Assembly (NCBI GenBank): GCA_040756735.1
Contig: JBFLYC010000021.1
Location: forward strand, 1-57,568
Direction of reading: 5' to 3'
Length of the DNA: 57,568 nt
Origin: JBFLYC01 sp040756735
GTDB taxonomy: Bacteria; Bacillota; DSM-16504; Desulfitibacterales; Desulfitibacteraceae
The notes beneath the pieces are model-generated. The model was not told the DNA's origin. It did no database searches and was given only the letters and a program-made list of their open reading frames with translations. A program made the position numbers and the translations under genes. This document shows, one piece after another, positions 16,353 to 25,634 of the stretch. Positions within the stretch are counted from its first letter, which is position 1, and every line of letters starts with the position of its first letter.

Positions 16353-16421
16353 GTGTCCCCTTTATACGTTGGGGACATTCCTCCAAACCAAGAGTTTACG
16401 CGACAAGGGAGGTGTGTCCCC
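16353..16421. repeat. Dispersed GGGGACA hairpin repeat, copy B
   Basis: GGGGACA (16371-16377), TT, CCTCC, a 23-base loop, GGAGG, TG, TGTCCCC (16415-16421). A further GTGTCCCC lies at 16353-16360. Outer 7-bp stem, 2x2 internal loop and inner CCTC/GAGG stem are the same design as the 34 kb copy. It lies just after the oadA stop. Confidence 0.75.
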
Positions 16422-16427
16422 TTACCT

Positions 16428-17837
16428 TTAAACCGGATGATACGCGCTACTACCCGTTCGCGGCCCTTCCATGGCAATATTAAAATCAACTTTCACTTTA
16501 CCAGCCAGCCGTTCCTCCAAAAATTGCTTCGCAACATTAGGAAATATTGCATAGGACAGGATATCTTCCTCTTTTTCAAGATAAGGCGCAATCTCCTTCT
16601 TTGCTTGCTCCAAACCGGGATGCAGCATGTCTGCCGGTCTGCAGTCAATAGGCTTTTCATCCCCGATAATTTTTTTTCTTACCTCTTCATTAACTTGCGC
16701 GGGTGGTCTGCCGTATTCTCCTTTTACATAGGCTTTTACTTCGGAGATAACCATCTTATATCTTTCACCAGCCAACACATTCAACACCGCTTGAGACCCA
16801 ACTATTTGGCTGGAAGGGGTTACCAGCGGTGGATATCCTAAATCCTCCCTTACCTTTGGTACTTCTTCCAGAACATCCTTCAGTTTGTCTAAAGCGTTCT
16901 GCTGGGCAAGCTGAGAATAGAAGTTTGAAAGCATTCCTCCAGGTATTTGGTATCTGAGTACATTGGTATCAACTGCATTTCCAGCTAAATCAAATTCCTT
17001 ATAGTTCTTCCTTACTTCTTTAAAATAATCTGCTATCTCAGATAAGACATTCAAGTCCAAGCCTGTATCATATTCAGTATCTTTTAAAGCTGCAACCATA
17101 GTCTCAATAGGAGGTTGCGAAGTACCCATTGACATGCTTGATATAGCACAGTCTATAACATCTACCCCAGCTTCAACTGCCTTGAGATATGCCATGGAAG
17201 CCATTCCGCTGGTATAGTGGCAGTGCAGCTGCACAGGAAGTTTAACATGTTCCTTAAGTTCTCTTACCAACTCATATGCTCCTGCAGGTGTAATTAATCC
17301 AGCCATATCCTTGATACATAGACTATCTGCACCCATATCACGAAGTTCCCTGCCCAGCTCTACAAAGTGCTCTACATTGTGAAAGGGACTGATTGTATAG
17401 GAGATGGTGGCCTGAACATGTGCATTAACTTCTTTAGCAACAGAAATAGCCTTGTGCATATTTCTAGGGTCATTTAAAGCGTCAAAAATACGGAATATAT
17501 CAATCCCATTTTCAGCGGCTTTCTTTACAAAAAGCTCAACCACATCATCGGGATAATGTTTGTATCCTACAAGGTTTTGTCCTCTAAGCAGCATCTGCAG
17601 CTTTGTGTTTTTAAAGACAGACCTTAATGTTCTAAGCCTCTCCCATGGATCTTCATTTAGAAACCGCATGCAAGTATCAAAAGTAGCGCCGCCCCATACT
17701 TCCAGTGAATGAAAGCCAACTTTATCAATTTTGTCAGCAATTGGGAGCATATGTTCTATTTTCATCCTGGTTGCCAGCAATGATTGATGCCCATCTCTTA
17801 GTGTTGTATCGGTAATGCGAACACGTTGTTTTAGCAC
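16428..17837 (-). CDS. Pyruvate carboxylase subunit B / oxaloacetate decarboxylase alpha carboxyltransferase
   Basis: The 469-residue carboxyltransferase moves CO2 between biotin and pyruvate/oxaloacetate. Conserved blocks are TDTTLRDGHQSLLATRM, the metal-site KDMAG and LHCHYTSGMA, typical of OadA/PycB. It ends with no biotinyl (MKM) domain, so a separate biotin carrier protein is needed. No OadB/OadC membrane subunits or biotin carboxylase lie nearby, so pyruvate carboxylase (PycB) and Na+-pump (OadA) roles cannot be separated. It starts at GTG 17837 behind AGGAGG. Its placement beside pyk and pfkA fits a role at the pyruvate-oxaloacetate node. Confidence 0.9.
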   Translation of the reverse strand: MLKQRVRITDTTLRDGHQSLLATRMKIEHMLPIADKIDKVGFHSLEVWGGATFDTCMRFLNEDPWERLRTLRSVFKNTKLQMLLRGQNLVGYKHYPDDVVELFVKKAAENGIDIFRIFDALNDPRNMHKAISVAKEVNAHVQATISYTISPFHNVEHFVELGRELRDMGADSLCIKDMAGLITPAGAYELVRELKEHVKLPVQLHCHYTSGMASMAYLKAVEAGVDVIDCAISSMSMGTSQPPIETMVAALKDTEYDTGLDLNVLSEIADYFKEVRKNYKEFDLAGNAVDTNVLRYQIPGGMLSNFYSQLAQQNALDKLKDVLEEVPKVREDLGYPPLVTPSSQIVGSQAVLNVLAGERYKMVISEVKAYVKGEYGRPPAQVNEEVRKKIIGDEKPIDCRPADMLHPGLEQAKKEIAPYLEKEEDILSYAIFPNVAKQFLEERLAGKVKVDFNIAMEGPRTGSSAYHPV

Positions 17838-17965
17838 CCTATATACCTCCTAGTCCTACTCAAAAAGTCTTGGATTTTAAAGTTCATACATATTATAATT
17901 AAATGCTTGCTTTTGTTCTATGGGTATTTTGGGATTTTTAACAAATATACAATATACTTAGTGTA

Positions 17966-19717
17966 TCATAATGCCTTTGTTACACCTCTATAGATAATCC
18001 CCTGGGATGAATCTACTGTAACAATTGAATTATTGCTCAAAACATCCATTGCATTTTCAACTCCAACAATCACTGGCACATCAAGGCTCAAGCCTACTAC
18101 CGCCGCGTGGGATGTAAGGCCTCCTTCTTCAGTAATAATGGCTGCTGCCTTTTCCATAGCGGGTATATAATCTTTATTAGTACTGTATGTGACTAAAACA
18201 TCTCCCTGAGAAATACTGGCTACAGCCTCCCTGGCATTTTTTACCTTAATGATTTTCCCAGTAACGACCTTGCCGCCAATACCAACACCTCTGGCCGCAA
18301 CTTCGCCAACTATATGTACTTTAAGCAAATTAGTTGTCCCCGGTATACCTGCTGGAACACCAGCTGTAATAACTACCAAATCTCCTAGGGATATCTTGCC
18401 ATGTTCTAATGACTTCTGTACTGCCTCTGATATCATCTCGTCAGTTCCTTCAGTTTCCTTGACACATATGGGATGAACAGCCCAAACCAGACACAGTTTC
18501 TTTGCTGCTTTAGGATTAGGTGTAGCGGCAATAATTTTAGACTTTGGCCTGTATTTTGAAACCATTCTTGCAGTGAAACCGGACGCAGTTGGAGTAATTA
18601 TAGCAGAAGCATCAAGATCTAAGGCTATATTGGACGTTGCATAGCTAATTGCATCAGTCACAGTTCGCTGGGGAAGGATACCCTTTTTTCCTAAAATTTC
18701 TTCGTATTTTAAGGCAGTTTCAGTTCTCTCTGCAATTTTGGCCATGGTCTTTACAGATTCAACAGGGTATTTACCGGCGGCAGTTTCCCCAGACAACATG
18801 ACAGCATCAGTGCCATCAAAAATTGCATTAGCCACATCACTTGCTTCAGCCCTGGTAGGCCTGGGATTTCGTATCATTGAGTCCAACATCTGTGTGGCTG
18901 TAATAACAGGTTTACCCAACCTATTGCACTTTTCTATTAAAGTTTTTTGTACCAGGGGAACTTCTTCAGATGGTATTTCTACCCCTAAATCACCACGGGC
19001 TACCATAATGCCGTCAGATACCTGAATAATTTCATCAATGTTTTGAACCCCTGCCTGGTTTTCTATTTTAGAAATAATATGTATGTCAGCATTATACATT
19101 TCCAATATTCTTCTAATTTCCAAAACATCGGCAGCCGTTCGTACAAAAGAAGCAGCAATAAAGTCCACACCCTGTTCTATACCAAAGATTATGTCTTTAA
19201 CATCCTTTTCAGTTATGGCAGGTAAATTAACATGGACTCCTGGAACATTAACCCCTTTTCTATTAGATATTTCTCCACCATTTAACACACGGCAAACAAT
19301 ATCACTGTTTTCTACCCTCAAAACTTCGAGCTCTATCAATCCATCATCCAATAATATCTTGTCCCCTGGCTTTATATCATGAACAAGTCCTTTATATGAT
19401 ATGGATATTCTATTTTGCGTTCCCATCACATCTTCTGCAGTGATGGCCAGGATACTGCCGGCCGATAAGTAAACCTTATCACCTTCAATCAAACCTGTCC
19501 TTATTTCCGGACCTTTGGTATCAAGCATTATTGCTACCTCACCGCTCACCTGACCTGCAGCCAATCTTACCATTTCAATTCTCCTGGCATGTTCTTCATG
19601 AGATCCATGAGAAAAGTTCAACCGGGCTACACTCATTCCTGCTTCAATCATATTTTTTAAAATATTGATATCTTCACTGGCGGGGCCTATTGTACATACA
19701 ATCTTGGTATGCCTCAT
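17966..19717 (-). CDS. pyk: Pyruvate kinase with C-terminal PEP-utilising domain
   Basis: Pyruvate kinase makes ATP and pyruvate from phosphoenolpyruvate. The N-terminus TKIVCTIGPAS, the active-site helix GVMVARGDLGVEIP (seen as DGIMVARGDLGVEIP) and ITATQMLDSMI are present. The 583-residue length exceeds the basic 470 because of an extra C-terminal domain with ITEEGGLTSHAAVVG, the swivelling phosphohistidine-type domain found in Bacillus and many Clostridia. It starts at ATG 19717 behind AAAGGAGG and follows pfkA by 24 bases; the two glycolytic kinases end a long operon headed by dnaE. Confidence 0.97.
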   Translation of the reverse strand: MRHTKIVCTIGPASEDINILKNMIEAGMSVARLNFSHGSHEEHARRIEMVRLAAGQVSGEVAIMLDTKGPEIRTGLIEGDKVYLSAGSILAITAEDVMGTQNRISISYKGLVHDIKPGDKILLDDGLIELEVLRVENSDIVCRVLNGGEISNRKGVNVPGVHVNLPAITEKDVKDIIFGIEQGVDFIAASFVRTAADVLEIRRILEMYNADIHIISKIENQAGVQNIDEIIQVSDGIMVARGDLGVEIPSEEVPLVQKTLIEKCNRLGKPVITATQMLDSMIRNPRPTRAEASDVANAIFDGTDAVMLSGETAAGKYPVESVKTMAKIAERTETALKYEEILGKKGILPQRTVTDAISYATSNIALDLDASAIITPTASGFTARMVSKYRPKSKIIAATPNPKAAKKLCLVWAVHPICVKETEGTDEMISEAVQKSLEHGKISLGDLVVITAGVPAGIPGTTNLLKVHIVGEVAARGVGIGGKVVTGKIIKVKNAREAVASISQGDVLVTYSTNKDYIPAMEKAAAIITEEGGLTSHAAVVGLSLDVPVIVGVENAMDVLSNNSIVTVDSSQGIIYRGVTKAL

Positions 19718-19741
19718 CTCAATCTAACCTCCTTTACTGCC

Positions 19742-20701
19742 TTATATGGATAATATCCCAGCTAAATTGACTAACTCTAAATTAACAGGTTTTTTCTGCT
19801 GCAAAGCATAATCTATGTCATGGTTTTCAATTCTATTATTCCTAATTCCAACCATTTTACCACTTTCACCATCCAATAGGAGTTGGACTGCTTCAGCTGC
19901 CAGCCTGCTTGCCAGCATTCTGTCAAAGGCTGTAGGTGTGCCACCCCGCTGAATATGTCCCAAGATTGTATATCTTGTTTCCATCTGTGTACGGGCTGTC
20001 AATTCTTTACTAATATCAATAACACTACCTGCTCCTTCTGCAACCAGGATAATACTATGCACCTTGCCCCTTTTTATTCCACGCATGATCTTATCAGCAA
20101 CAGATTCTAAATCACTGGGTACCTCAGGGATTAAAATAGATTCAGCACCTCCTGCAATACCTGCCATTAAAGCTATCTCACCACAGTTTCTGCCCATGAC
20201 TTCAATAAGAAAAATCCTTTCATGAGAAGTGGCAGTATCTCGTAGTCTATTAATGGCATCTACAACTGTGTTAACAGCAGTATCAAAACCTATGGTATAG
20301 TCAGTCAAAGGAATATCATTGTCTATGGTCCCGGGAACGCCAATGGTTGGAACTCCTAGCTTGGCTAATTCATAGGCCCCTCTGTAAGAACCGTCTCCAC
20401 CTATAACCACTAAACCATCAATTCCTGCCTTTTCCATTGCTTTTACAGCTTTATCCCTACCCTCAGGATATAAAAATTCTTCGCACCTGGCAGTATGCAG
20501 CATGGTTCCTCCACGGTGTATGATGTCGCCTACAGAACCCAGATACATATGGATATATTCTCCTTTTATCAGTCCGCTATATCCCCTCATTACTCCAACA
20601 ACTTCTAGATCATGATGGATAGCTTTACGAACAACAGCTCTTATGGCAGCATTCATTCCAGGTGCATCGCCGCCGCTAGTCAAAACACCAATAGTCTTCA
20701 C
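19742..20701 (-). CDS. pfkA: ATP-dependent 6-phosphofructokinase
   Basis: PfkA phosphorylates fructose 6-phosphate, the committed step of glycolysis. The 319-residue product is the standard bacterial size and shows the ATP site GVLTSGGDAPGMNAAIR, VVIGGDGSYRGA, the catalytic TIDNDIPLTDYTIGFDTA and GHIQRGGTPTAFDR. GGDGS rather than GGDDT marks an ATP, not pyrophosphate, enzyme. It starts at GTG 20701 behind GAGGTGG and is 15 bases from the upstream small gene. Confidence 0.97.
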   Translation of the reverse strand: MKTIGVLTSGGDAPGMNAAIRAVVRKAIHHDLEVVGVMRGYSGLIKGEYIHMYLGSVGDIIHRGGTMLHTARCEEFLYPEGRDKAVKAMEKAGIDGLVVIGGDGSYRGAYELAKLGVPTIGVPGTIDNDIPLTDYTIGFDTAVNTVVDAINRLRDTATSHERIFLIEVMGRNCGEIALMAGIAGGAESILIPEVPSDLESVADKIMRGIKRGKVHSIILVAEGAGSVIDISKELTARTQMETRYTILGHIQRGGTPTAFDRMLASRLAAEAVQLLLDGESGKMVGIRNNRIENHDIDYALQQKKPVNLELVNLAGILSI

Positions 20702-20716
20702 TTTACCACCTCATAT

Positions 20717-20917
20717 TTACGTAGCCAAAATATTATTAATAATTTCATGAGCTTCCTCTGCTTCAGATTCTGGCACCAACAACTCAACAGCCCTGGACAT
20801 GTTATCTGGGTCATTACCCAACCCTCTCAAATTTACCAAAAGGCCTTCTCTAGTCAAAGCTTCTTTTAATTTTTCGGCTCTCTGCTTATTCGGAGCAATA
20901 TAAACAACAGTCCACAA
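20717..20917 (-). CDS. DUF2007-like small protein
   Basis: The 66-residue product (WTVVYIAPNKQRAEKLKEAL at the N-terminus) has the beta-alpha-beta look of DUF2007 domains, suggested to be small signal-binding modules. It has no enzymatic motif. It starts at TTG 20917, eight bases after GGGGAGG. It lies between mtrB and pfkA with gaps of 27 and 15 bases, so it is co-transcribed with glycolytic genes; its function is unknown. Confidence 0.72.
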   Translation of the reverse strand: MWTVVYIAPNKQRAEKLKEALTREGLLVNLRGLGNDPDNMSRAVELLVPESEAEEAHEIINNILAT

Positions 20918-20944
20918 AAGGTATCCCTCCCCAAGTCTTATACA

Positions 20945-21187
20945 TTAGGCCCCAGATTGAACGCTGCCGTGCTCGGTGAAAATTTCTGCCTTGCCTCTTA
21001 TTTTCATTGCTGAAGTATGTTCAGTAAACTGGGCTATCATTACTTCGCCTTTATCAAGTTTTTCACTATGATGAAACTTAGTATCCTTACCCCTGGTTAA
21101 ACCAATTATTGTTACTCCATTTTCCAAAGCTTTGATTACAATATACTTCTGCTGGATCTCGCTGCTAATTTTTTCCACTTTATACAT
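20945..21187 (-). CDS. mtrB: Tryptophan RNA-binding attenuation protein (TRAP)
   Basis: TRAP is the 11-mer ring that binds tryptophan and then wraps leader RNA with (G/U)AG repeats to stop trp gene expression. The core ENGVTIIGLTRGKDTKFHHSEKLDKGE... continues to AQFTEHTSAMKIRGKA and is nearly the Bacillus protein; the RNA-binding lysines and arginine (SEKLDKG; MKIRG) are kept. The start is unclear: ATG 21187 sits two bases from AGAGG, and GTG 21178 has better spacing. No trp genes and no anti-TRAP are in the window. It lies between coaD and DUF2007 in the dnaE-pyk operon, unlike the folE-mtrB pair of Bacillus. Confidence 0.93.
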   Translation of the reverse strand: MYKVEKISSEIQQKYIVIKALENGVTIIGLTRGKDTKFHHSEKLDKGEVMIAQFTEHTSAMKIRGKAEIFTEHGSVQSGA

Positions 21188-21213
21188 CACCTCTTTTAAA
21201 TCATTATAGACAT

Positions 21214-21702
21214 CTAATCCATAGTTATTTTGTACTTTTTGTACAATGCCTTTACAACACTTTTGGGAGCTAACCCTTCAATACAACCCTTTAAAGAGGC
21301 TACTTGTTTAATAATGTTTGAACTTAAAAACAAATAATCGCTTGAAGTCATAAGAAACACAGTTTCCAATTCTGGTGATAGTTTTTTATTCATAAGAGAT
21401 AACTGGAATTCATATTCAAAATCAGATACCGCCCTTATACCCCTGATAATAGAACATGCTCCTTCATTTTTCGCAAAATTTACCAAAAGTCCAGAGAAGG
21501 GCTTAGCCTCAATATTTTGGAAACCGGCTATTTCATCCTGCACCATTTTCAAGCGTTCCTCTAAAGTAAATAATGTATTCTTAGGAGTATGCTCGGCAAC
21601 TCCAATGACAATTCTGTCAAAGAGTTTATTAGCTCGTTGTATTACATCTAAATGACCATATGTAACCGGATCAAAGGTTCCGGGATAAATAGCTTTTCGC
21701 AT
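21214..21702 (-). CDS. coaD: Phosphopantetheine adenylyltransferase (CoaD)
   Basis: CoaD adenylates 4'-phosphopantetheine, the penultimate step of coenzyme A synthesis. The nucleotidyltransferase motif YPGTFDPVTYGHLDVI and the second motif LFLSSNIIKQVA (ISSTxxR-like, with variation) are present, and 162 residues is the usual length. ATG 21702 follows GGAGG at good spacing; the open frame extends nine codons further. The usual neighbour rsmD is absent; here it sits between dnaE and mtrB. Confidence 0.95.
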   Translation of the reverse strand: MRKAIYPGTFDPVTYGHLDVIQRANKLFDRIVIGVAEHTPKNTLFTLEERLKMVQDEIAGFQNIEAKPFSGLLVNFAKNEGACSIIRGIRAVSDFEYEFQLSLMNKKLSPELETVFLMTSSDYLFLSSNIIKQVASLKGCIEGLAPKSVVKALYKKYKITMD

Positions 21703-21738
21703 TTTACTTCCTCCGTCTATTTTTATCAAGTTGATACT

Positions 21739-24700
21739 TTAATTAATCATCACTTCATCCACCACAGCTAAAGAGTTTAATTTAACAACTAAGTCTTCAC
21801 AATTATTTACCCAAAACTGCCTATCAACTAATATCTTTTTTTCAAAATTCCCTATTTCTAAACATACAGGAACCTCTCCTGCATAATTCGTGAGAATATT
21901 CCTCAAGTTGTCCAAGTGGGTTATTTGGCATGATCCATTGAGCTTAATATAAACTTTTTTCCCCCTGTCTTTATTAATAGGTTTCATTGATTTAACCACA
22001 CATTTTAACTGTTCATCCTGGCAACTTATTCTGCCCTCAACTTGTACCACCCTGTCTTCCTGTAAAAATTCCACACAATTGGTCATGGCAGAGGGGAAAA
22101 CTAAACATTCTATAGAGCCTGTGTTGTCTTCTAATGTAACATATGCCATGGCATCCCCTTTTTTTGTGATTGTTCTTTTTATATGCACGATCACACCACC
22201 TAATACCACATCTAGTCGGTCCATGGTGTTGTCTAATTCATCAATACTATAAGACACAATTGTTCTTAGAATATGAAGGTATTCATTAATGGGATGACCA
22301 CTGAGGTATAATCCCAAAGTATCTTTTTCCATGGCAAGCAAATCTTTATGAGAAAACTCTTCTATATCCGGCACCTGAACCTCTAATAAAGTATCAGATT
22401 CACCCATATCAAATAGTGATAATTGGCCGCTTCTTAAATCTTCCTGCTTACGCTGACCTATTTCCATACATTTATCCATAATAGCCAGCAGCTGTGACCT
22501 GAACTTACCCAATGAATTAAAAGCCCCGCTTCTAATCAAGCTCTCCATTACCCTTTTATTAAGAAATGCCATATCTACTTTTTGACAGAAATCCACCAGG
22601 GTCTTAAAATGACCTTTTTCTTCCCTTGCCTTTATTATTCCTTTTATTGAGTTTTCTCCTACATTTTTTATTGCGGCAAGACCAAAGCGTATTTTGTCAT
22701 CTTTAACACTGAAATCCACAAAACTTTCATTTACATCAGGGGGCAATACTTCTATTCCCATCCGTCTACATTCTTCAATATAATAAGTATTTTTATCAAT
22801 ATTCCCCATAACACTAGAGAGTAATGCAGCCATAAATTCTGTTGGGTAGTTTGCCTTTAAATAAGCAGTTTGATAAGCGACTAAAGCATAGGCTGCAGAA
22901 TGAGACTTATTGAAACCATAGCCTGCAAAATAGGCCATTAAATCAAATATTTCTTCTGCAATTTTTGCTGAGATCCTGTTTTTAGCACAACCTTCTATAA
23001 AAACCTGCTTCTGTTTGGCTATTATTTCTGGTTTTTTCTTGCCCATAGCTCTCCTGAGCAAGTCAGCTTGTCCGAGGGTAAAACCTGCCAGATCACTGGC
23101 TATTCTCATAACCTGTTCCTGATATAAAATTACTCCATATGTGTCCTTCAAAATGGGTTCTAATTTAGGGTGTAGATACTTGATAGCAACTTCACCATGT
23201 CGCCTGCGAATAAAATCTTCCACCATTCCGCTCCCAAGAGGTCCAGGTCTATACAGCGCTACCAGAGCAATAATATCCTCAAATTTCTCGGGCTTTAAAT
23301 TCCTAATAATGGCGCGCATGCCTTCAGATTCCAGTTGAAAAATCCCCCTGGTATCTCCCCTGCCCAGCATGGCAAAGGTATTTTCATCCTTTAAGGAGAT
23401 CTCATCTATATTTAAATCAAGTCCCCTATTCTCCTTTACCAGCTCGACTACTTGACCAATTACAGTAAGGGTTCTCAACCCTAAAATATCCATCTTAAGA
23501 AGGCCTATTTCTTCGATAATGTTCATGGGGAACTGGGTTGTTACAGACCCTTCAGATGTCTTCTGCACTGGAAGATATTTAATCATTTTATTTTGAGAAA
23601 TAACTACTCCTGCAGCATGGGTGGAAGCATGCCGTGGCAACCCTTCTACTTCCTTGGCAATGTTTAACAAATCTTGCACTACTGGTTCTTGATCATACAA
23701 CTTCTTCAAATCAGCTGCAGTTTCCAGGGCTTTTTCTATGGTGATGCCAAGTTCGTTAGGTATTAACTTGGCTATTTTATCTACCTCAGGCAAAGGAATA
23801 TTCAAAACCCTGCCAACATCTCGCACCGCTCCTTTTGCTGCCATTGTTCCAAAAGTGATTATTTGAGCTACATGGTCCTGTCCATATTTTTGGGACAAAT
23901 ATTCGATAACTTCTCCCCTTCGTTCAAAGCAAAAGTCTATATCTATATCTGGCATGGTAATTCTTTCGGGATTTAGAAATCTTTCAAACAACAAGTCATA
24001 TGCCAATGGGTCCATATTGGTTATTCCCAAGGCATACGCCACGAGACTACCAGCTGCTGAACCCCTGCCTGGGCCAACCAAAATACCCTGGCTTCTCGCA
24101 TAATTAACCACATCCCAGACTATAAGGAAATACCCTGGAAAACCCATTTCGTTAATGATTGATAGTTCATAATCTAATCTTTCATAAATTTCTCTGGTTA
24201 ATTCCCTGTACCTGCCTGTAATTCCTTCATAACAAAGCTTTTTAAGGTATGAGGCAGCATCATAGTCTCCAGGTATTGGATAATCCGGCAAATGAAGCTG
24301 TCCAAAGGAAAACTCTACATTACATCTTTCTGCAATTTCCAAGGTATTGCTCAAAGCTTCAGGAAACTCACCAAACAGCTTTTGCATTTCTTCATAAGAT
24401 TTTAAATAAAATTCATTGCTGGGAAATCGAAGCCTTTTTTCATCATCAAGGATTTTACCGGTTTGAATACAGAGCAAAATATCATGAACCCTTGCATCAG
24501 TCTTTGCAACATAATGAACATCATTAGTGGCCACCAAAGGAATATCAAGGTCTACTGCCATTTTCACCAGTTCTTTTAGGACTAATTTCTGTTCTTGCAT
24601 GCCATGGTCTTGTATTTCCAGGTAAAAATTATCCTTTCCAAAGATATCTATGTATTCTTTAGCCAAATCATAGGCTTTTTCTATATTTCCTTTTAACAGC

Positions 24701-25134
24701 AATGAGGGAACCTCTCCCACAATACACCCGCTTAAGGCTATTAACCCTTTAGAGTGTTCTTTTAGTAGTTCTTTGTCTACCCTGGGTTTATAATAAAAAC
24801 CGCTAAGAAAAGCGTCTGAAACCAATGCCAATAAATTCTGATAACCCTCTTGATTCTCGGCTAGCAGCACAAGGTGGTACTGATAATCATCAAGGCCGGG
24901 TTCACGCTGATCTCTTTTTCTAGGGGCAACATATACTTCACAGCCAATAATAGGTTTAATACCATTATTTATGCACTGTTTGTAAAATTCTACAATTCCA
25001 TACATTGTCCCATGATCTGTCATTGCCAGGGCAGGCATCTCTAGTTCTTTAGCTTTTTCAACAATTTTTTTTACACGAGCGCTTCCATCTAAAAGACTGT
25101 ATTCTGTATGACAATGCAGGTGGACAAATGACAT
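21739..25134 (-). CDS. dnaE: DNA polymerase III subunit alpha (DnaE)
   Basis: The 1131-residue replicative polymerase subunit begins with a PHP domain (FVHLHCHTEYSLLDG; MTDHGTMYG). The catalytic core has GPGRGSAAGSLVAY (354-367) and the paired aspartates of PDIDIDF (Asp398, Asp400). Helix-hairpin-helix and OB-fold regions follow (VVLGGVIVHIKRTITKKGD). No PolC-type exonuclease is inserted, so this is the DnaE1/DnaE3 type; Clostridia usually also have polC. It starts at ATG 25134 behind AGGGAGGT and heads the operon dnaE-coaD-mtrB-DUF2007-pfkA-pyk. Confidence 0.97.
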   Translation of the reverse strand: MSFVHLHCHTEYSLLDGSARVKKIVEKAKELEMPALAMTDHGTMYGIVEFYKQCINNGIKPIIGCEVYVAPRKRDQREPGLDDYQYHLVLLAENQEGYQNLLALVSDAFLSGFYYKPRVDKELLKEHSKGLIALSGCIVGEVPSLLLKGNIEKAYDLAKEYIDIFGKDNFYLEIQDHGMQEQKLVLKELVKMAVDLDIPLVATNDVHYVAKTDARVHDILLCIQTGKILDDEKRLRFPSNEFYLKSYEEMQKLFGEFPEALSNTLEIAERCNVEFSFGQLHLPDYPIPGDYDAASYLKKLCYEGITGRYRELTREIYERLDYELSIINEMGFPGYFLIVWDVVNYARSQGILVGPGRGSAAGSLVAYALGITNMDPLAYDLLFERFLNPERITMPDIDIDFCFERRGEVIEYLSQKYGQDHVAQIITFGTMAAKGAVRDVGRVLNIPLPEVDKIAKLIPNELGITIEKALETAADLKKLYDQEPVVQDLLNIAKEVEGLPRHASTHAAGVVISQNKMIKYLPVQKTSEGSVTTQFPMNIIEEIGLLKMDILGLRTLTVIGQVVELVKENRGLDLNIDEISLKDENTFAMLGRGDTRGIFQLESEGMRAIIRNLKPEKFEDIIALVALYRPGPLGSGMVEDFIRRRHGEVAIKYLHPKLEPILKDTYGVILYQEQVMRIASDLAGFTLGQADLLRRAMGKKKPEIIAKQKQVFIEGCAKNRISAKIAEEIFDLMAYFAGYGFNKSHSAAYALVAYQTAYLKANYPTEFMAALLSSVMGNIDKNTYYIEECRRMGIEVLPPDVNESFVDFSVKDDKIRFGLAAIKNVGENSIKGIIKAREEKGHFKTLVDFCQKVDMAFLNKRVMESLIRSGAFNSLGKFRSQLLAIMDKCMEIGQRKQEDLRSGQLSLFDMGESDTLLEVQVPDIEEFSHKDLLAMEKDTLGLYLSGHPINEYLHILRTIVSYSIDELDNTMDRLDVVLGGVIVHIKRTITKKGDAMAYVTLEDNTGSIECLVFPSAMTNCVEFLQEDRVVQVEGRISCQDEQLKCVVKSMKPINKDRGKKVYIKLNGSCQITHLDNLRNILTNYAGEVPVCLEIGNFEKKILVDRQFWVNNCEDLVVKLNSLAVVDEVMIN

Positions 25135-25310
25135 GCTATACCTCCCTTTTATAATATGCTAACGCAAGACAACTATTAAATCTTTCTTTCTCGACATGAC
25201 AATTCCTTCTTCTTAAAATACATTTTCCATAAAAAAAGTCAAGCCTGTATACCCTGTACAGCATATAACTAGAACCATGCTAATATATTTTCATTAGGAG
25301 AGTGATTTTC

Positions 25311-25634
25311 GTGAATACCTTTGGAGAAAAATTCCTTCTTGTTTTCTGTACATCTTTAGGAGTAGTAATTGGGGCAGCCCTTATCGGACCGATAGCATCT
25401 ATACTTACCGGTAATCCTCCTATAAAGACCATGCTGAAGATAGCAAATGACATAAAGATATGGGCTATAGCTGCAGGTATCGGCGGTACATTTACTACAA
25501 TAGAGATTTTGCAGACTGGCCTATTTGAGGGCCATTTTACTGTTGTGGCAAAACAGCTTCTCTATTTTGTTGCTGCGTTTTTTGGCGCCCAGATAGGTTA
25601 TTCATTAATAATTGCTGTGGTAGGCGGAAAATGA
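25311..25634 (+). CDS. ytrH: YtrH family sporulation protein
   Basis: This 107-residue membrane protein has three to four hydrophobic segments (LLVFCTSLGVVIGAALIG, WAIAAGIGGTFTTIEIL, LLYFVAAFFGAQIGYSLII). In Bacillus subtilis ytrH is a mother-cell (sigma-E) sporulation gene next to ytrI and dnaE, the same arrangement as here but divergent from dnaE. GTG 25311 is preferred over GTG 25302, which touches the AGGAG. It overlaps the next gene by four bases. The exact biochemical function of YtrH is not known. Confidence 0.85.
   Translation: MNTFGEKFLLVFCTSLGVVIGAALIGPIASILTGNPPIKTMLKIANDIKIWAIAAGIGGTFTTIEILQTGLFEGHFTVVAKQLLYFVAAFFGAQIGYSLIIAVVGGK

Noticed and set aside
20717..25134. Prophage or island origin of the dnaE operon
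   Set aside because: All genes are housekeeping, with tight spacing and no integrase, repeats or change in composition.
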